Shown here: positions 34,744-44,616 of the stretch, one piece after another
How the letters are laid out: every line of letters starts with the position of its first letter
How positions within the stretch are numbered: the first letter of the stretch is position 1
NCBI GenBank assembly: GCA_964535575.1
Contig: CAZHTC010000003.1
Location: 186,001-250,000 of the forward strand
Direction: 5' to 3'
Origin: JAGPCK01 sp964535575
GTDB lineage: Bacteria; Bacteroidota; Bacteroidia; UKL13-3
DNA: 64,000 nucleotides
Notes under the pieces: model-generated
What the model saw: only the letters and a program-made list of their open reading frames with translations
What the model was told of the DNA's origin: nothing
Databases searched by the model: none
Position numbers and translations under genes: made by a program

Positions 34744-35154
34744 TTAGCTCAATTGAGCATCCATCGTAATTTCGCAGGCAAGCATTTTTGAAATGGGACA
34801 ATTTGCTTTTGCATCGGCCACACATTCGTTAAATTTTTCCAGTGTAATTCCGGGAACTTTTGCCGTCAGAATCAGGTGCGATTTGGTAATGGCTCCGTTG
34901 TCAAGGGTAATTTCGCATTTGGTGTTGAGGTGTTCGGGGGTAAAGCCTGCGGCACCCAGCACAAAACTGCATTTCATGGTAAAACATCCGGCATGGGCGG
35001 CTGCTACTAGTTCTTCGGGATTGGTTCCCGGTTCGTCACCAAAACGTTTGTTGAATGAGTAGGGCGTGTTGTTAAGTACGGTGCTCTGTGTGCTCAGGCT
35101 ACCCGAGCCTTCTTTGCCCGATCCCTGCCATATGGCTGTTGCATTTCTTATCAT
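34744..35154 (-). CDS. OsmC family peroxiredoxin
   Basis: 136 residues. The two peroxidatic/resolving cysteines are present: Cys57 in AAHAGCFTM and Cys119 in KANCPISK. NPEELVAAAHAGCF and the long central helix are the family core. It reduces organic hydroperoxides in the cytosol. It lies between the F420-reductase-like and SDR genes, consistent with an oxidative-stress cluster. Confidence 0.9.
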   Translation of the reverse strand: MIRNATAIWQGSGKEGSGSLSTQSTVLNNTPYSFNKRFGDEPGTNPEELVAAAHAGCFTMKCSFVLGAAGFTPEHLNTKCEITLDNGAITKSHLILTAKVPGITLEKFNECVADAKANCPISKMLACEITMDAQLS

Positions 35155-35250
35155 GAGGTTAAATAATTAAAGGCGAAAGTTAAGTATTTTTAGGTCACAG
35201 ATTCCACAGATTCTTTTTTAAAATTTATTAGCGTAATCTGCGGTTTTTTC

Positions 35251-35898
35251 TTACTTTTTCAACAGTTTAAAGGCATGCATCCATTGGTTGCTGATAAAAC
35301 CCGGGATACACCAGAGAATGCACAAAGGTTCAATAGCTCTTGCGGCTTCTGCCTTGCCCATGTCTTCAGTTTCCCATCCAAACTGAGTGAGTATTTGAGT
35401 TACTTCTGCTTTCGATTCTTCATTGTTTCCGCAGATAAACATAGTAGGTTTCACTCCGCCAAAATCAGGATTCACCATAAAAACGTTACCTACGCAGCTG
35501 AATGATTTTACAAAATTTGCTTCAGGTGCTGCTTTTTGCAGTTGTTCCATCAGCGAGCCATTCAGGTCGGTGAAAAAATGCAGTACTCCGTTATCAGGAG
35601 GTGTTTTTTCGTCAATGGGGTTGGTGGCATCAATTACAGTCTTGCCATTCAGGTTGGTAATTCCTGCTTTGTTTAATGCTTCAAGAGCAGCATGTCCTTT
35701 TACAGCCAGTACAATCAGCTCCCCGTGTTTGGCTGTTTGTTCAAAATTACCAATGGCGGCACCATTAACTTTTGTTTTAAGTGTTTCGTGTTTGGCTGAA
35801 TCATTTGTACCTATCATCACGTTGTACCCGTGTTTTACAAATCCATTGGCCAGCACTTGTCCTACAATGCCCGACCCGATTACTCCAATTTTTTTCAT
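35251..35898 (-). CDS. NADPH-dependent F420 reductase-like oxidoreductase
   Basis: 215 residues with an N-terminal Rossmann loop (KKIGVIGSGIVGQVLANGF) and a second-position GTND loop. The KHGELIVLAVKGHAALEAL and VIDATNPIDEKTPP segments are typical of the NADP_oxidoreductase, F420-dependent family (YqcI/FNO-like). F420 is not expected in Bacteroidota, so another acceptor or a metalloreductase-like role is likely. First gene of the minus-strand redox cluster. Confidence 0.85.
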   Translation of the reverse strand: MKKIGVIGSGIVGQVLANGFVKHGYNVMIGTNDSAKHETLKTKVNGAAIGNFEQTAKHGELIVLAVKGHAALEALNKAGITNLNGKTVIDATNPIDEKTPPDNGVLHFFTDLNGSLMEQLQKAAPEANFVKSFSCVGNVFMVNPDFGGVKPTMFICGNNEESKAEVTQILTQFGWETEDMGKAEAARAIEPLCILWCIPGFISNQWMHAFKLLKK

Positions 35899-36062
35899 AT
35901 GATGTGATTGTTTTATGTTGAAGGTGCAAGTAAGTTGTTTTTTGTTAACTTAAGGTAACCGGCTGGCTGTTTTTACAGATAAACCACAGGTATTTTTCTG
36001 CGGTTTACCGACAGGCGTAGTAAGTTTGATGGAATATGTAGAGCCATACAAAGCTTCATCGC

Positions 36063-36070
36063 TACCTTTG
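36063..36070 (+). promoter_or_regulatory. -7 motif of the metallophosphoesterase gene
   Basis: TACCTTTG, an exact TAnnTTTG match, 20 bases before ATG 36091. Confidence 0.5.
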
Positions 36071-36090
36071 CCGGTGTATTTAAAACAATC

Positions 36091-37329
36091 ATGAGTAAAA
36101 AAATACGTTCTTTCTTTTTTCCGGCAGTTTTATTTGTGTTGTTGGATTTTTATATATTTCAGGGTGTGCTGTCAGCTATTCATTCTTTTTCTGCCATCAC
36201 ACAATCGGGAATTATTTTTTCCTACTGGATTGTTTCACTGATTGCAGTAGTAGTATTTACGGTGCTAATGCAGGCCAATATGTTTCGTAAGGCTAAACCC
36301 GGAAGTGTTACCCTTCACGTATTTGCTGTAGTGGTGGGTTTATACATTGCCAAAGTGATAGCAGGAACTTTTTTACTCACCGATGATATCAGGCGTCTGG
36401 TACAATTGGGAATTGAAACGGTGGGGTCGTCTTCCCCGGGATTGATTCACATCAGTCGTTCTTCTGCCATGTCGCTTGCCGGGCTTGCATCGGGTTCATT
36501 GCTTTATGTGGTGATGCTTTCGGGCTTTGGGAATAAGTATCGGTATAAACTTCATCGCCACACCTTACATTTCCCTAATCTTCCGGCAGCATTCAACGGG
36601 CTAAAAATTGTTCAGCTCAGCGATATTCATTCCGGCAGTCTAGCCAACCGCAAAGCAGTGCAGGAAGGCATTAACCGCGTAATGGAGGAACAACCCGATT
36701 TGATTTTATTTACAGGAGACCTTGTAAACGACCGCGCACAGGAAATGCATGATTACGTAGATGTATTTGCGCAGCTAAAGGCTCCTTTTGGTGTATACTC
36801 TATATTGGGAAACCATGATTACGGAGATTACGTAAGCTGGGAGAGTGCGCTGCATAAACACCACAATCTTGAACACCTGAAACAAATTCATGCCGATATG
36901 GGGTGGCGTTTATTGCTGAATGAACATGCCGTGCTGGAGCGAAACGGGGAGCAGATAGCTTTACTGGGGATTGAAAACTGGGGTGCCAAAGGTTTTGCCC
37001 AATATGGTGATTTGAAAAAGGCTTATGAAGGGACAGAAAAATATGCTTTTAAATTATTGATGAGTCATGATCCCAGCCACTGGGAAGCGCAGGTATTACC
37101 TTCCTACCCCGATATTGATTTAACGCTGAGCGGCCATACCCATGGAATGCAATTTGGGTTCGAAAATTCCTTTTTCCGTTTTAGTCCGGTGCAATGGGTG
37201 TATAAGCAATGGGCCGGGTTGTATGAAACAGGCCGGCAGAAATTATATGTAAACCGTGGGTTTGGTTTTATAGGCTATCAGGGGCGGGTGGGGATTTTAC
37301 CCGAGATCACAGTGCTCACACTGGCATAA
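36091..37329 (+). CDS. membrane-anchored metallophosphoesterase
   Basis: 412 residues. Four hydrophobic segments in the first ~145 residues anchor a C-terminal calcineurin-like domain. All metal ligands are visible: QLSDIHSG (D-x-H), FTGDLVND (G-D), LGNHDYG (G-N-H-D), LMSHDPSHW (H) and LSGHTHGMQFG (G-H-x-H). The YaeI/YkuE group hydrolyses UDP-2,3-diacylglucosamine or other phospho-diesters in the envelope; the substrate is not readable. It is probably separate from the SMC operon that starts 141 bases later. Confidence 0.9.
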   Translation: MSKKIRSFFFPAVLFVLLDFYIFQGVLSAIHSFSAITQSGIIFSYWIVSLIAVVVFTVLMQANMFRKAKPGSVTLHVFAVVVGLYIAKVIAGTFLLTDDIRRLVQLGIETVGSSSPGLIHISRSSAMSLAGLASGSLLYVVMLSGFGNKYRYKLHRHTLHFPNLPAAFNGLKIVQLSDIHSGSLANRKAVQEGINRVMEEQPDLILFTGDLVNDRAQEMHDYVDVFAQLKAPFGVYSILGNHDYGDYVSWESALHKHHNLEHLKQIHADMGWRLLLNEHAVLERNGEQIALLGIENWGAKGFAQYGDLKKAYEGTEKYAFKLLMSHDPSHWEAQVLPSYPDIDLTLSGHTHGMQFGFENSFFRFSPVQWVYKQWAGLYETGRQKLYVNRGFGFIGYQGRVGILPEITVLTLA

Positions 37330-37470
37330 AAATACTGCCACCACATAGAGCAGGCAAACTTTCTACGCTTCTAAATAATTGATATTCTGATTCGATTCTG
37401 TGCATAATTGGGGAATAACTGCGTCTGTGCATTTGGTAACTTGCACTACTACTACAGAACGAATAACAAC

Positions 37471-40122
37471 ATGCTTACAAGAGTAATTGTACTAAATTCA
37501 AAAGTGTACGGAAAGGCCGAGTTGAGGCTGGATGATTGCGACTCATTGCAATTGGTCGGGCCAAATAATATTGGTAAAAGTACACTCATTTACGCACTGA
37601 ATTTCCTTTTCATTATTGACGGAAATAAAATGACCTTCAGTGGTCAGCGTAAAGGTGATAAAGAAACCATTCACCACTATTTCCCTAACCACAATCAGAG
37701 TTTTATTCTGTTCGAGGTTTTCAAAAAATCATATTATACCATTCTGGTTAAAAGGGATACCGACAGCAACCTGGAATATTATAAGTTCGACAGCGAATAC
37801 CGGGAAGATTTTTTTGTGGATGAAGAAAAACGTTTACGCAATTTCGATCAGGTAAAAGAGCGTTTGTCAAAAGAAGGACTTGCTTTAAGCATGTTCAAAG
37901 ACAAACGCGAAGTTTTTCAGTTTGTTTACCAGCGCGGGCGCAGAAACAACGGGGTGGTGTGGCTGGAAGATACAGTGAAAACTGACGGATTAAGCAATAA
38001 TTTTTCGCGCATTTACCGTTACCTCATCAATACCAAATTAATCACCAACAAAAACCTGAAAGAGGCTTTGATTGTGGCCGACAATCGCGAGAACGAGGTG
38101 CTCAATTTTTCGCAAAAAAACAAAAAGGACATTCAGGATTTAATGAAAATTAATACCGATATCCGGAATATCAAAGCAGTGAAAGGTGAGTTTGATGAGT
38201 TTCGCGAAGCGGTAAGTCAGTACAATGCCAAGGCGCGCATCATAAGCAACCTCTACTACGGTTTTATGAAATCGTATCAGGACACCTTGCCGCAATTGCA
38301 AAATCAATTGCTCGATAAGGATAAGAGTATTGCCAAACTAAAAACTGAAATTAATGAGGAGTTGATTCCTCAAAAAGCTGACCTCGACCGTAAAATAGGA
38401 GGGAAGGAAGCCGAGATAAGCAGCAAAGCTTCTCAGTTAAATGAGAAAGAAACCGAGGTAAAAGAGATAAACAGTTACGAGCCTCAGAACATTCTCACCG
38501 AATCACTTTCCAATTTGGACAAAAAGCGGAAGGATCTGGAAAGCCGTATTACCATGGCCGAGTTGCAAAAATTAAACAGCAAACAGGTAGAATCGCGTTT
38601 GCAATCCATTAGCGAGCAGATAAAACGGGAGGAAAATCAGGTGAGCAACTACCGAAACCTGCTGGTGAATAATATCTCCGACTCGGCTGAAGTGCGCAAA
38701 ACCATGAACTCCATTTTATCGGAGCAGGTATTGAGTTTACCCAGTGAGCAGGTGATGAAAAAAATTAAAAAGATTACAGGTAAACTGAATCTTTTTGACG
38801 GAGAGATTGATATTTCGGAAAATATTACCCTTAAAAATTTCCGCAGTGCCGATGAAATTAAAGAAGAGCTTGATGCACTCAAACTCGAGAAAACAAATCT
38901 GGAAAGTTTGCTCGGCATTTTAAAAGACGTAGAAAAAGCTCAGGCCGATTTGCAGGATATTAATGCACAAATTGAAACCATTAAATTCAAACTTCAGCGC
39001 ATAAAATTAAAGCCTACTCTCACCAAGGCTATTGATAAACTTGCCAAGGAAATTAATGAGTTGAAAATGGAGCGTGATCATTTTGAAACCGAGCAAAAGA
39101 AATTAGAGAAGAAACTCGCTCAAACATCAAATGATTTGCAGGAACTGGTTGAGGATAAGAAAAAGCGTGAGGACCGTATCAAACAAATTGCCGAGTACTA
39201 CCGAGAACTCATAGAAATGGGTATTGCCGGTGAGGAATATGAAACAAGTGAGAGTCTTGATCAGTTGTACAATAAAATTAAACTGAATCAGGCCGACCGC
39301 ATCATTCTGAAAAATAACAAGGACAAACTGTTTGATAAATTACGCGAGCGTTTGCAAAGTACTTTTGCCAGCGAAGAAGAGTTTATTCAGTATGTGGAAG
39401 AAGAGGTAGCTTTGATAGAGGATAAAGAAAACAGTATTTCGGCTTTGCTTGAAAGTATCAGTACCCAGTTTGCGAATCCGGCTTATACCATATTGAAACG
39501 ATACGAAGAGTTTCGCGAGTTTGTGGTAAATAAATTCAATACCAAACTTTCTCAGGCACGCATTTCTGATATCGAAAACCTGAGAATCGAACTAATTGAT
39601 AATAAACGATTGGTAGATGAGGTGAGAAAAATAAGCCAGATTCAACAAATCAAAGGACAACTTATTTTTGAATTTGACCATTCAGAGAATCTTAAAATTC
39701 TGAACAACTACCTTGATACTGGTAAAAAGATTGATTTCGATGATCTGTTCGATATTCAGCTTTCATTAAGTAAAAAGGGCCAGAATAAAACGGTTGATTT
39801 GGGAGAGCAGATTGAGTCGGATGGAACGGATAAAATGATTCGTTTGGTGATTATCATGAGTATCATCAACAGGCTAGCCATTAACGATAATGAAAACCGC
39901 ATTTCGTTGTTTATTGATGAGGTGGCTACCATTGACAAGCAAAACCGTCCGGAGCTTGTTCGTTTCTGTCAGGAGCATCATTTCATTCCTATTTTTGCTG
40001 CCCCTGACGCGGTACCGGGATTTGGTAAATACTACTTCATTTTCCCTTCAGCCGGTAAAATCAATATCAGCGAAAAGGTAAATGCAGCTTATGGAGAAGT
40101 GGTTGATAATGCAAAAGCATAA
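37471..40122 (+). CDS. SMC-like ATPase (MksB/JetC-like), subunit 1 of a condensin-like operon
   Basis: 883 residues from ATG 37471 (an upstream in-frame TTG at 37408 adds 21 unlikely residues). Walker A GPNNIGKST is at about 30-38. Long coiled-coil arms (about 235-760) carry a hinge-like break in the middle. The C-terminal head has IESDGTDKMIRLVIIMSI as a signature-type loop and Walker B RISLFIDEVATID at about 810. At 883 residues it is shorter than SMC (~1200) or MukB (~1480). The two next genes look like kleisin and KITE partners, so it probably forms a loop-extruding or DNA-entrapping complex. Could be MksB-type condensin or a Wadjet relative. Confidence 0.8.
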   Translation: MLTRVIVLNSKVYGKAELRLDDCDSLQLVGPNNIGKSTLIYALNFLFIIDGNKMTFSGQRKGDKETIHHYFPNHNQSFILFEVFKKSYYTILVKRDTDSNLEYYKFDSEYREDFFVDEEKRLRNFDQVKERLSKEGLALSMFKDKREVFQFVYQRGRRNNGVVWLEDTVKTDGLSNNFSRIYRYLINTKLITNKNLKEALIVADNRENEVLNFSQKNKKDIQDLMKINTDIRNIKAVKGEFDEFREAVSQYNAKARIISNLYYGFMKSYQDTLPQLQNQLLDKDKSIAKLKTEINEELIPQKADLDRKIGGKEAEISSKASQLNEKETEVKEINSYEPQNILTESLSNLDKKRKDLESRITMAELQKLNSKQVESRLQSISEQIKREENQVSNYRNLLVNNISDSAEVRKTMNSILSEQVLSLPSEQVMKKIKKITGKLNLFDGEIDISENITLKNFRSADEIKEELDALKLEKTNLESLLGILKDVEKAQADLQDINAQIETIKFKLQRIKLKPTLTKAIDKLAKEINELKMERDHFETEQKKLEKKLAQTSNDLQELVEDKKKREDRIKQIAEYYRELIEMGIAGEEYETSESLDQLYNKIKLNQADRIILKNNKDKLFDKLRERLQSTFASEEEFIQYVEEEVALIEDKENSISALLESISTQFANPAYTILKRYEEFREFVVNKFNTKLSQARISDIENLRIELIDNKRLVDEVRKISQIQQIKGQLIFEFDHSENLKILNNYLDTGKKIDFDDLFDIQLSLSKKGQNKTVDLGEQIESDGTDKMIRLVIIMSIINRLAINDNENRISLFIDEVATIDKQNRPELVRFCQEHHFIPIFAAPDAVPGFGKYYFIFPSAGKINISEKVNAAYGEVVDNAKA

Positions 40123-40185
40123 GGGAATGAGAAAGGAGATTTATTCAACAAGTTCAGTCATGACGGAAAGGAAGAGAGGTTGCCA

Positions 40186-41379
40186 ATGAAAGCAGAACCA
40201 AAAACCATACTTAATTTCCTGCACACGTATTTTGAACCAATCAAGGATTTATTTGATGCTCAAACGAGAGACGGATTTATAAAAAAAGAACGTCTGCAGG
40301 AAATATTGAAAACACATCAGCAAGCCATAGAACCGCAGCTCAACGAATACAAAATCCTGAAAAAAGTTGGAGACGACTACGAGATACGTGGAGTGTATTT
40401 TAATTTCTTTGAATTTGTTTTCAATGAATTTCGTCCGTTGCTTCCCGAAACCATTGAGAAGTATGCACACTCCATCGGGGAGTTGTTTAAGAAAATACGC
40501 GAAGGAATTAATAAAGACCGGAATATTCTGATGCAGCGCATCAGCGATTTGTATGGTGAGATTAAAGATTTCTCAGAGTCGGTAGAGAAAAATACGCTTC
40601 GGTTGCTGGTAGAAACCCGTGAATTAAAATCGAACGTAGACAAAATAGATTACCAGGAAAAAGTGCGTAAGGCCAGTTTCTGGATTGATTATTATATCAG
40701 CCCGCTCAATCAGATTTTAGATGTAAACCATAGCCAGTCCATCACCAATCGCCTGTTCGATATTTCGAATTACGTGAACGTACGCAGGCTCAATTTTGAC
40801 GATGAAATGGTGAGGCAGCAATTTGAGAAAACGTATAATTTTCTGGTGCAAACAAATGATGATTTATTGCGTCAGTCAAAAATTCTTACCAATGAGCTAT
40901 TGCCGTTGATTGAGCGTATCCGCACCGAAAATATGATTCTTACCGGATGGATAGAGTTTTTGAAAAAGCCGCATAAAGTTCCTGTTCCTCGCGTGTTTAA
41001 GCTATTCCGTGATTATCCTTACAGCAACGACATGTACTATAATGCCAAGGAATATATGGAACAGTTTGCCGGGGATGAGGTAGTTATTATCGATGAGCAG
41101 GATGTGCAGGCCAATATGTGGCTGTTTAATAAGGAGCGCTACCGCGAATTGATGATGAGCAAACTGCCGATGAATAATTTCTTTGACTGGGCCGGCAGCA
41201 CGCTCAAATCGGAATACAAAACGGTAGATACCGACAAATTTTTTGCCTTAACCACTTTATTGTTTGAAGAAGGGATTATGCTTGAGTTTGATCCCGAAGC
41301 TGACAAAAAAGTAGTGCGCACCACCCAAATGACCTTAAGAGTACCACCCATTAAAGTTTTAAAATATGGAATTTCCTAG
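40186..41379 (+). CDS. kleisin-like subunit (MksF/JetA-like)
   Basis: 397 residues from ATG 40186, preceded by a GGAAAGGAAGAGAGG purine-rich stretch. The N-terminal ~90 residues look like a winged-helix domain (FIKKERLQEILKTHQQAIEPQLNEYKILKKVGDDYEIRG). The middle is a long helical bundle (about 95-260). The C-terminal part (NNFFDWAGSTLKSEYKTVDTDKFFALTTLLFEEG) suggests a second small winged helix. The layout matches MksF/JetA kleisins. Family membership is inferred from architecture and operon position. Overlaps the next gene by 14 bases. Confidence 0.65.
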   Translation: MKAEPKTILNFLHTYFEPIKDLFDAQTRDGFIKKERLQEILKTHQQAIEPQLNEYKILKKVGDDYEIRGVYFNFFEFVFNEFRPLLPETIEKYAHSIGELFKKIREGINKDRNILMQRISDLYGEIKDFSESVEKNTLRLLVETRELKSNVDKIDYQEKVRKASFWIDYYISPLNQILDVNHSQSITNRLFDISNYVNVRRLNFDDEMVRQQFEKTYNFLVQTNDDLLRQSKILTNELLPLIERIRTENMILTGWIEFLKKPHKVPVPRVFKLFRDYPYSNDMYYNAKEYMEQFAGDEVVIIDEQDVQANMWLFNKERYRELMMSKLPMNNFFDWAGSTLKSEYKTVDTDKFFALTTLLFEEGIMLEFDPEADKKVVRTTQMTLRVPPIKVLKYGIS

Positions 41380-41938
41380 ATACCACCGCGACATAGTAGG
41401 CGATTTGATGGACGGAAAGTTTATTCTGGCCAGCGATCCTAAATTTATTGAATTAAAAAACAACCAGCAGTTTTACGAGCGTTTTTTCAAAGAGAGTTTT
41501 AAATATGAACTGGAACTGAAATCGGATTACGGGTATATTCTCTCGTATGAAACCAACGAACAGTTATCCCGCGATATCTGTATTTTCTTTGCCATACTTT
41601 GTTATGAGCTGGATAAGGACGGAAAAAATTTCCTGGAGGAATTGCAATATGCCGAGTTTGAACTGGAGCAATTGGATAATTACTTCGATAATTCTCCCTA
41701 TTCCGATTTAATCAAGAGCAATAAACAGCTGCAGGATTCGGAGTCGCGCAAGCAGTTTTTAAATACACTTGGAAGAAGAAATATCATTGAAAAGTCATCG
41801 GAGAAAAAATTCACGTTCACTCAGGCCTATAAGGTATTTGTTGATTTTGCCAATGATTTTGCAAAGGGGAAATTAGGTGAATCGGACGAACCAATGGCTG
41901 ATAGTGATAATGGAGCAAGGATTATTGAAGAGGTGTAA
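41366..41938 (+). CDS. KITE-like subunit (MksE/JetB-like)
   Basis: 190 residues, starting inside the end of the kleisin-like gene (14-base overlap). FILASDPKFIELKNNQQFYERFFKESFKYELELKSDYGYILSYE is typical of MksE-type tandem winged-helix proteins, and LGRRNIIEKSSEKKFTFTQAYKVFVDFANDF forms the second helix-wing unit. Acidic C-terminal tail. With the two preceding genes it would complete an SMC-kleisin-KITE complex. No JetD/MksG nuclease follows: the next gene is a convergent response regulator 10 bases away. Confidence 0.7.
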   Translation: MEFPRYHRDIVGDLMDGKFILASDPKFIELKNNQQFYERFFKESFKYELELKSDYGYILSYETNEQLSRDICIFFAILCYELDKDGKNFLEELQYAEFELEQLDNYFDNSPYSDLIKSNKQLQDSESRKQFLNTLGRRNIIEKSSEKKFTFTQAYKVFVDFANDFAKGKLGESDEPMADSDNGARIIEEV

Positions 41939-41948
41939 GGAAGGTTTT

Positions 41949-42590
41949 TTATCCGTTATCTAATCCGTTTTGCACTGCATATTTCACTAATCCTGCAATA
42001 TTTTTTACCTGCAATTTGCTGATGAGATTTTTACGGTGAGTTTCCACCGTATGAAAGCTGATAAATAGCTTCTCGGCTATTTCGTGTGAAGTAAGTTCCT
42101 GAGCAATTAGCCGCAGTACATCTTTTTCGCGTTCGGTTAGTTCCACCATCATGGGGTTGGTTTCCGCTTTCTTACCCTGCAATCCCTCCATAATACGTTC
42201 GGTTACTTCTTTGCTGAAATACGATTCACCCTGCATTACTTTTTCAATGGCGATGGTCAGTTCTTCTTTTCCGGTATTTTTCAGAATATAACCGTTGGCT
42301 CCGGCCCGCAGCAGTTTTTCAATATAGTCGCGGGTGCCAAACATGGTTAGCATAATGACTTTTATTTCGGGAAACAGTTTTTTTACCTGTTTGGTGGTTT
42401 CAATGCCGTCCATTACAGGCATGTTTACATCCATCAGAATTACCTCTGTTTGGTGCTCTTTCAGCAGAGAAAGCAATTGTTCCCCGTTATTGGCTTCCAC
42501 CGAAACCAGCATGTTTTTGTTTCCTTTCAGCAGGGATTTAATCCCGTCAATAAACATTTGATGATCGTCTGCAATGGCTATTTTTATCAT
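41949..42590 (-). CDS. NarL/FixJ family response regulator
   Basis: 213 residues from ATG 42590 (an in-frame ATG at 42617 would overlap the kinase gene). The receiver domain has acidic pocket ADDH and phospho-acceptor Asp54 (VILMDVNMPVMDG). The C-terminal LuxR helix-turn-helix is LTEREKDVLRLIAQELTSHEIAEKLFISFHTVETHRKNLISKL. The kinase gene ends 4 bases upstream, so the pair is one operon. Targets unknown; neighbouring secreted-paralog genes with a conserved palindrome are candidates. Confidence 0.92.
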   Translation of the reverse strand: MIKIAIADDHQMFIDGIKSLLKGNKNMLVSVEANNGEQLLSLLKEHQTEVILMDVNMPVMDGIETTKQVKKLFPEIKVIMLTMFGTRDYIEKLLRAGANGYILKNTGKEELTIAIEKVMQGESYFSKEVTERIMEGLQGKKAETNPMMVELTEREKDVLRLIAQELTSHEIAEKLFISFHTVETHRKNLISKLQVKNIAGLVKYAVQNGLDNG

Positions 42591-42594
42591 ACAA

Positions 42595-44538
42595 TTAAAT
42601 GGTTGTGGGAATTTCAATAATAGAGATGGTTCCCTTGCCCGGATGGGAGTCCACCGTATAAACTCCGTTCAGCTGTGCTGCCCGCTTTTCCAGATTTTGT
42701 AAACCCATTCCTCCGCTTTTTCTTTTTTCTTCTACATTAAAACCTGTTCCGTCATCTTCTATAGTCACATTTAATGACCCTTCCACATGGTTTAGCTGTA
42801 CGGTAACCTTACTTGCTTTAGCGTGTTTTAATATATTACTGAAAATTTCCTGAATCATTCGGTACACTCCAAGTTCAATAGATTGGTCAAGACGTTCATT
42901 CAAGCCAAAGGCCATCAATTTACATTTTATCAGTTTGCTTTGATCTACGCTGTGGCAAAGTTCTTCCAAAGCGGGAACTAAACCAAAACTCATTACAATA
43001 CCCGAACTCAAGTTATGCGAAATGCGCCTTACTTCACTGCAGGCTTCATCCAGCAGGTTTTTAGCGGTGGAAAATTGTTCATTGTTTTCTTTCTGGATGG
43101 TGTCAATTTTGGTGTCTAACGAGCTGAAAAGTAGTTTTACAGTGGCCAGCATGCTACCCAGTCGGTCGTGTAAATCGGTGGCAATGCGTTTGCGTTCTTC
43201 TTCCTGTCCTTCTATCATGGCATTGTAGGTTTTTATTTCCGTTTCATTCAGCAATCCTTCAATTTTTTGCCGGGCAATCTGTTCATTTTTCTTTGCCAGC
43301 TTTTGCCGCTGCCAATAGTAGAACCCTAATACGAATAAACCTAGCAGCAATACAATACTGCCTGCAATAAAAAAGTTACGTTGTGCTTTGCGTGTTTTAC
43401 CTTGTTCATCGAGCAATACGATCTGTTGTTCTTTTTTCTCCGTATCGTATTTGGTTTGCATCTCACTAATGCTGGCAATTTTTTCGGCATTCAATAATGA
43501 GTCGTTCAGGGTGGTAAACTGTACATGGAACTGGTAGGCCTTCAGGTAATCCCCTTTATCTGCCCATACTTCGGCCAGCAGTTTATAACATTCCATCACT
43601 TGTTCCGGTTCATGAATTTGTTTTGCCAATGCCGATGAAAGCGTAAGGTAGTAAATGGCACTGTCCGGTTGGTTTATATCTTTGTAAAGAATAGCCATGT
43701 TATAGTACACATTAACCTCTTCGCTTTGCATCCCGAATTTTTTATAGGCGCTAAGCGCCCTTACATAATAGGAAAGAGCTTTGGCTGTTCGTTTCAATCC
43801 GGCATAACACAGGGCGATATTATTCAGGTTTTGTGCATTGCCGATATCATCGTGAATGATTTTGCCGATGGAGTCGTTTTTTAAGTAACATTGCAATGCC
43901 TCATTAAAATGATCTTGTTTGTACAATACGTTTCCCTTTCCGGTAAGCGCATCATTTTGTTCCTTTATAAGAACGGCTTTTTGGGCCAATACCAATGCTG
44001 TTTCGTAACTCTCTAAGGCCTGTCCGTATTCTTTGTAGTCAAAATTCATATCGCCCATGGCCGTATGTGTCTGAATAATGGTTAGTGTATCATGTATTTT
44101 TTCACTGTAAAACAGGCTTTGATAAAGATTGGCAAAGGCCGAATCTTTCTGCCCTTTGGCCTGTGCTATGTAGCTTTTAAGTAAATAGCCTCTGGCCATC
44201 GTTCTGTCTTCTTTTAATGACCTGCCTATCAAAATGACTTCGTTGATAAAACCTAGTGCCGAATCGTTATACCCCTGGGTCATCAGTACGGATCCCATTA
44301 AGATAAATGCCCCACGGATTCCTTTCTTGTAATTTATTTGCTGGGATAATTTGTAAGCTTCGGCTGCCAATGTGTAACAGGAATCTTCATTAACCCGTTG
44401 CATTGATACCGACTGTTTGAGCAATTGATTAATTTTAATGGTATCTGAAAGCGAAGCTGCCTGTGATGATAAAGCAAAAACTGAGGGTAGAAAAATAAAC
44501 CACAGGAGTAAATTAATAACCGACCGGATTTTTCGCAT
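42595..44538 (-). CDS. sensor histidine kinase with periplasmic TPR domain
   Basis: 647 residues. Signal peptide or first membrane segment (INLLLWFIFLPSVFALSSQA), then about seven TPR-like helical pairs (about 40-350), a membrane segment (NFFIAGSIVLLLGLFVLGFYYW, near 390) and a coiled linker. The HisKA_3 box with phospho-His is ERKRIATDLHDRLGSMLATVK (about 450), and the HATPase domain has DDGTGFNVEEKRKSGGMGLQNLEKRA. Senses an unknown periplasmic cue and phosphorylates the adjacent NarL-type regulator. Confidence 0.92.
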   Translation of the reverse strand: MRKIRSVINLLLWFIFLPSVFALSSQAASLSDTIKINQLLKQSVSMQRVNEDSCYTLAAEAYKLSQQINYKKGIRGAFILMGSVLMTQGYNDSALGFINEVILIGRSLKEDRTMARGYLLKSYIAQAKGQKDSAFANLYQSLFYSEKIHDTLTIIQTHTAMGDMNFDYKEYGQALESYETALVLAQKAVLIKEQNDALTGKGNVLYKQDHFNEALQCYLKNDSIGKIIHDDIGNAQNLNNIALCYAGLKRTAKALSYYVRALSAYKKFGMQSEEVNVYYNMAILYKDINQPDSAIYYLTLSSALAKQIHEPEQVMECYKLLAEVWADKGDYLKAYQFHVQFTTLNDSLLNAEKIASISEMQTKYDTEKKEQQIVLLDEQGKTRKAQRNFFIAGSIVLLLGLFVLGFYYWQRQKLAKKNEQIARQKIEGLLNETEIKTYNAMIEGQEEERKRIATDLHDRLGSMLATVKLLFSSLDTKIDTIQKENNEQFSTAKNLLDEACSEVRRISHNLSSGIVMSFGLVPALEELCHSVDQSKLIKCKLMAFGLNERLDQSIELGVYRMIQEIFSNILKHAKASKVTVQLNHVEGSLNVTIEDDGTGFNVEEKRKSGGMGLQNLEKRAAQLNGVYTVDSHPGKGTISIIEIPTTI

Positions 44539-44585
44539 GTGAGTTTTCTTATTCTTCAGGATGATGGGATTAGGTGATGAATGAT

Positions 44586-44593
44586 CAAATGTA
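44586..44593 (-). promoter_or_regulatory. -7 motif of the two-component operon
   Basis: Minus-strand TACATTTG, an exact match to TAnnTTTG, 48 bases before the kinase start. Confidence 0.45.
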
Positions 44594-44616
44594 CTAAATA
44601 AACAGGATTGTTGAAT

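Noticed and set aside
36091..37329. Metallophosphoesterase as the missing nuclease of the SMC operon
   Set aside because: It has four N-terminal membrane segments and the YaeI/YkuE layout, is 141 bases away with its own -7 motif, and does not resemble JetD or SbcD.
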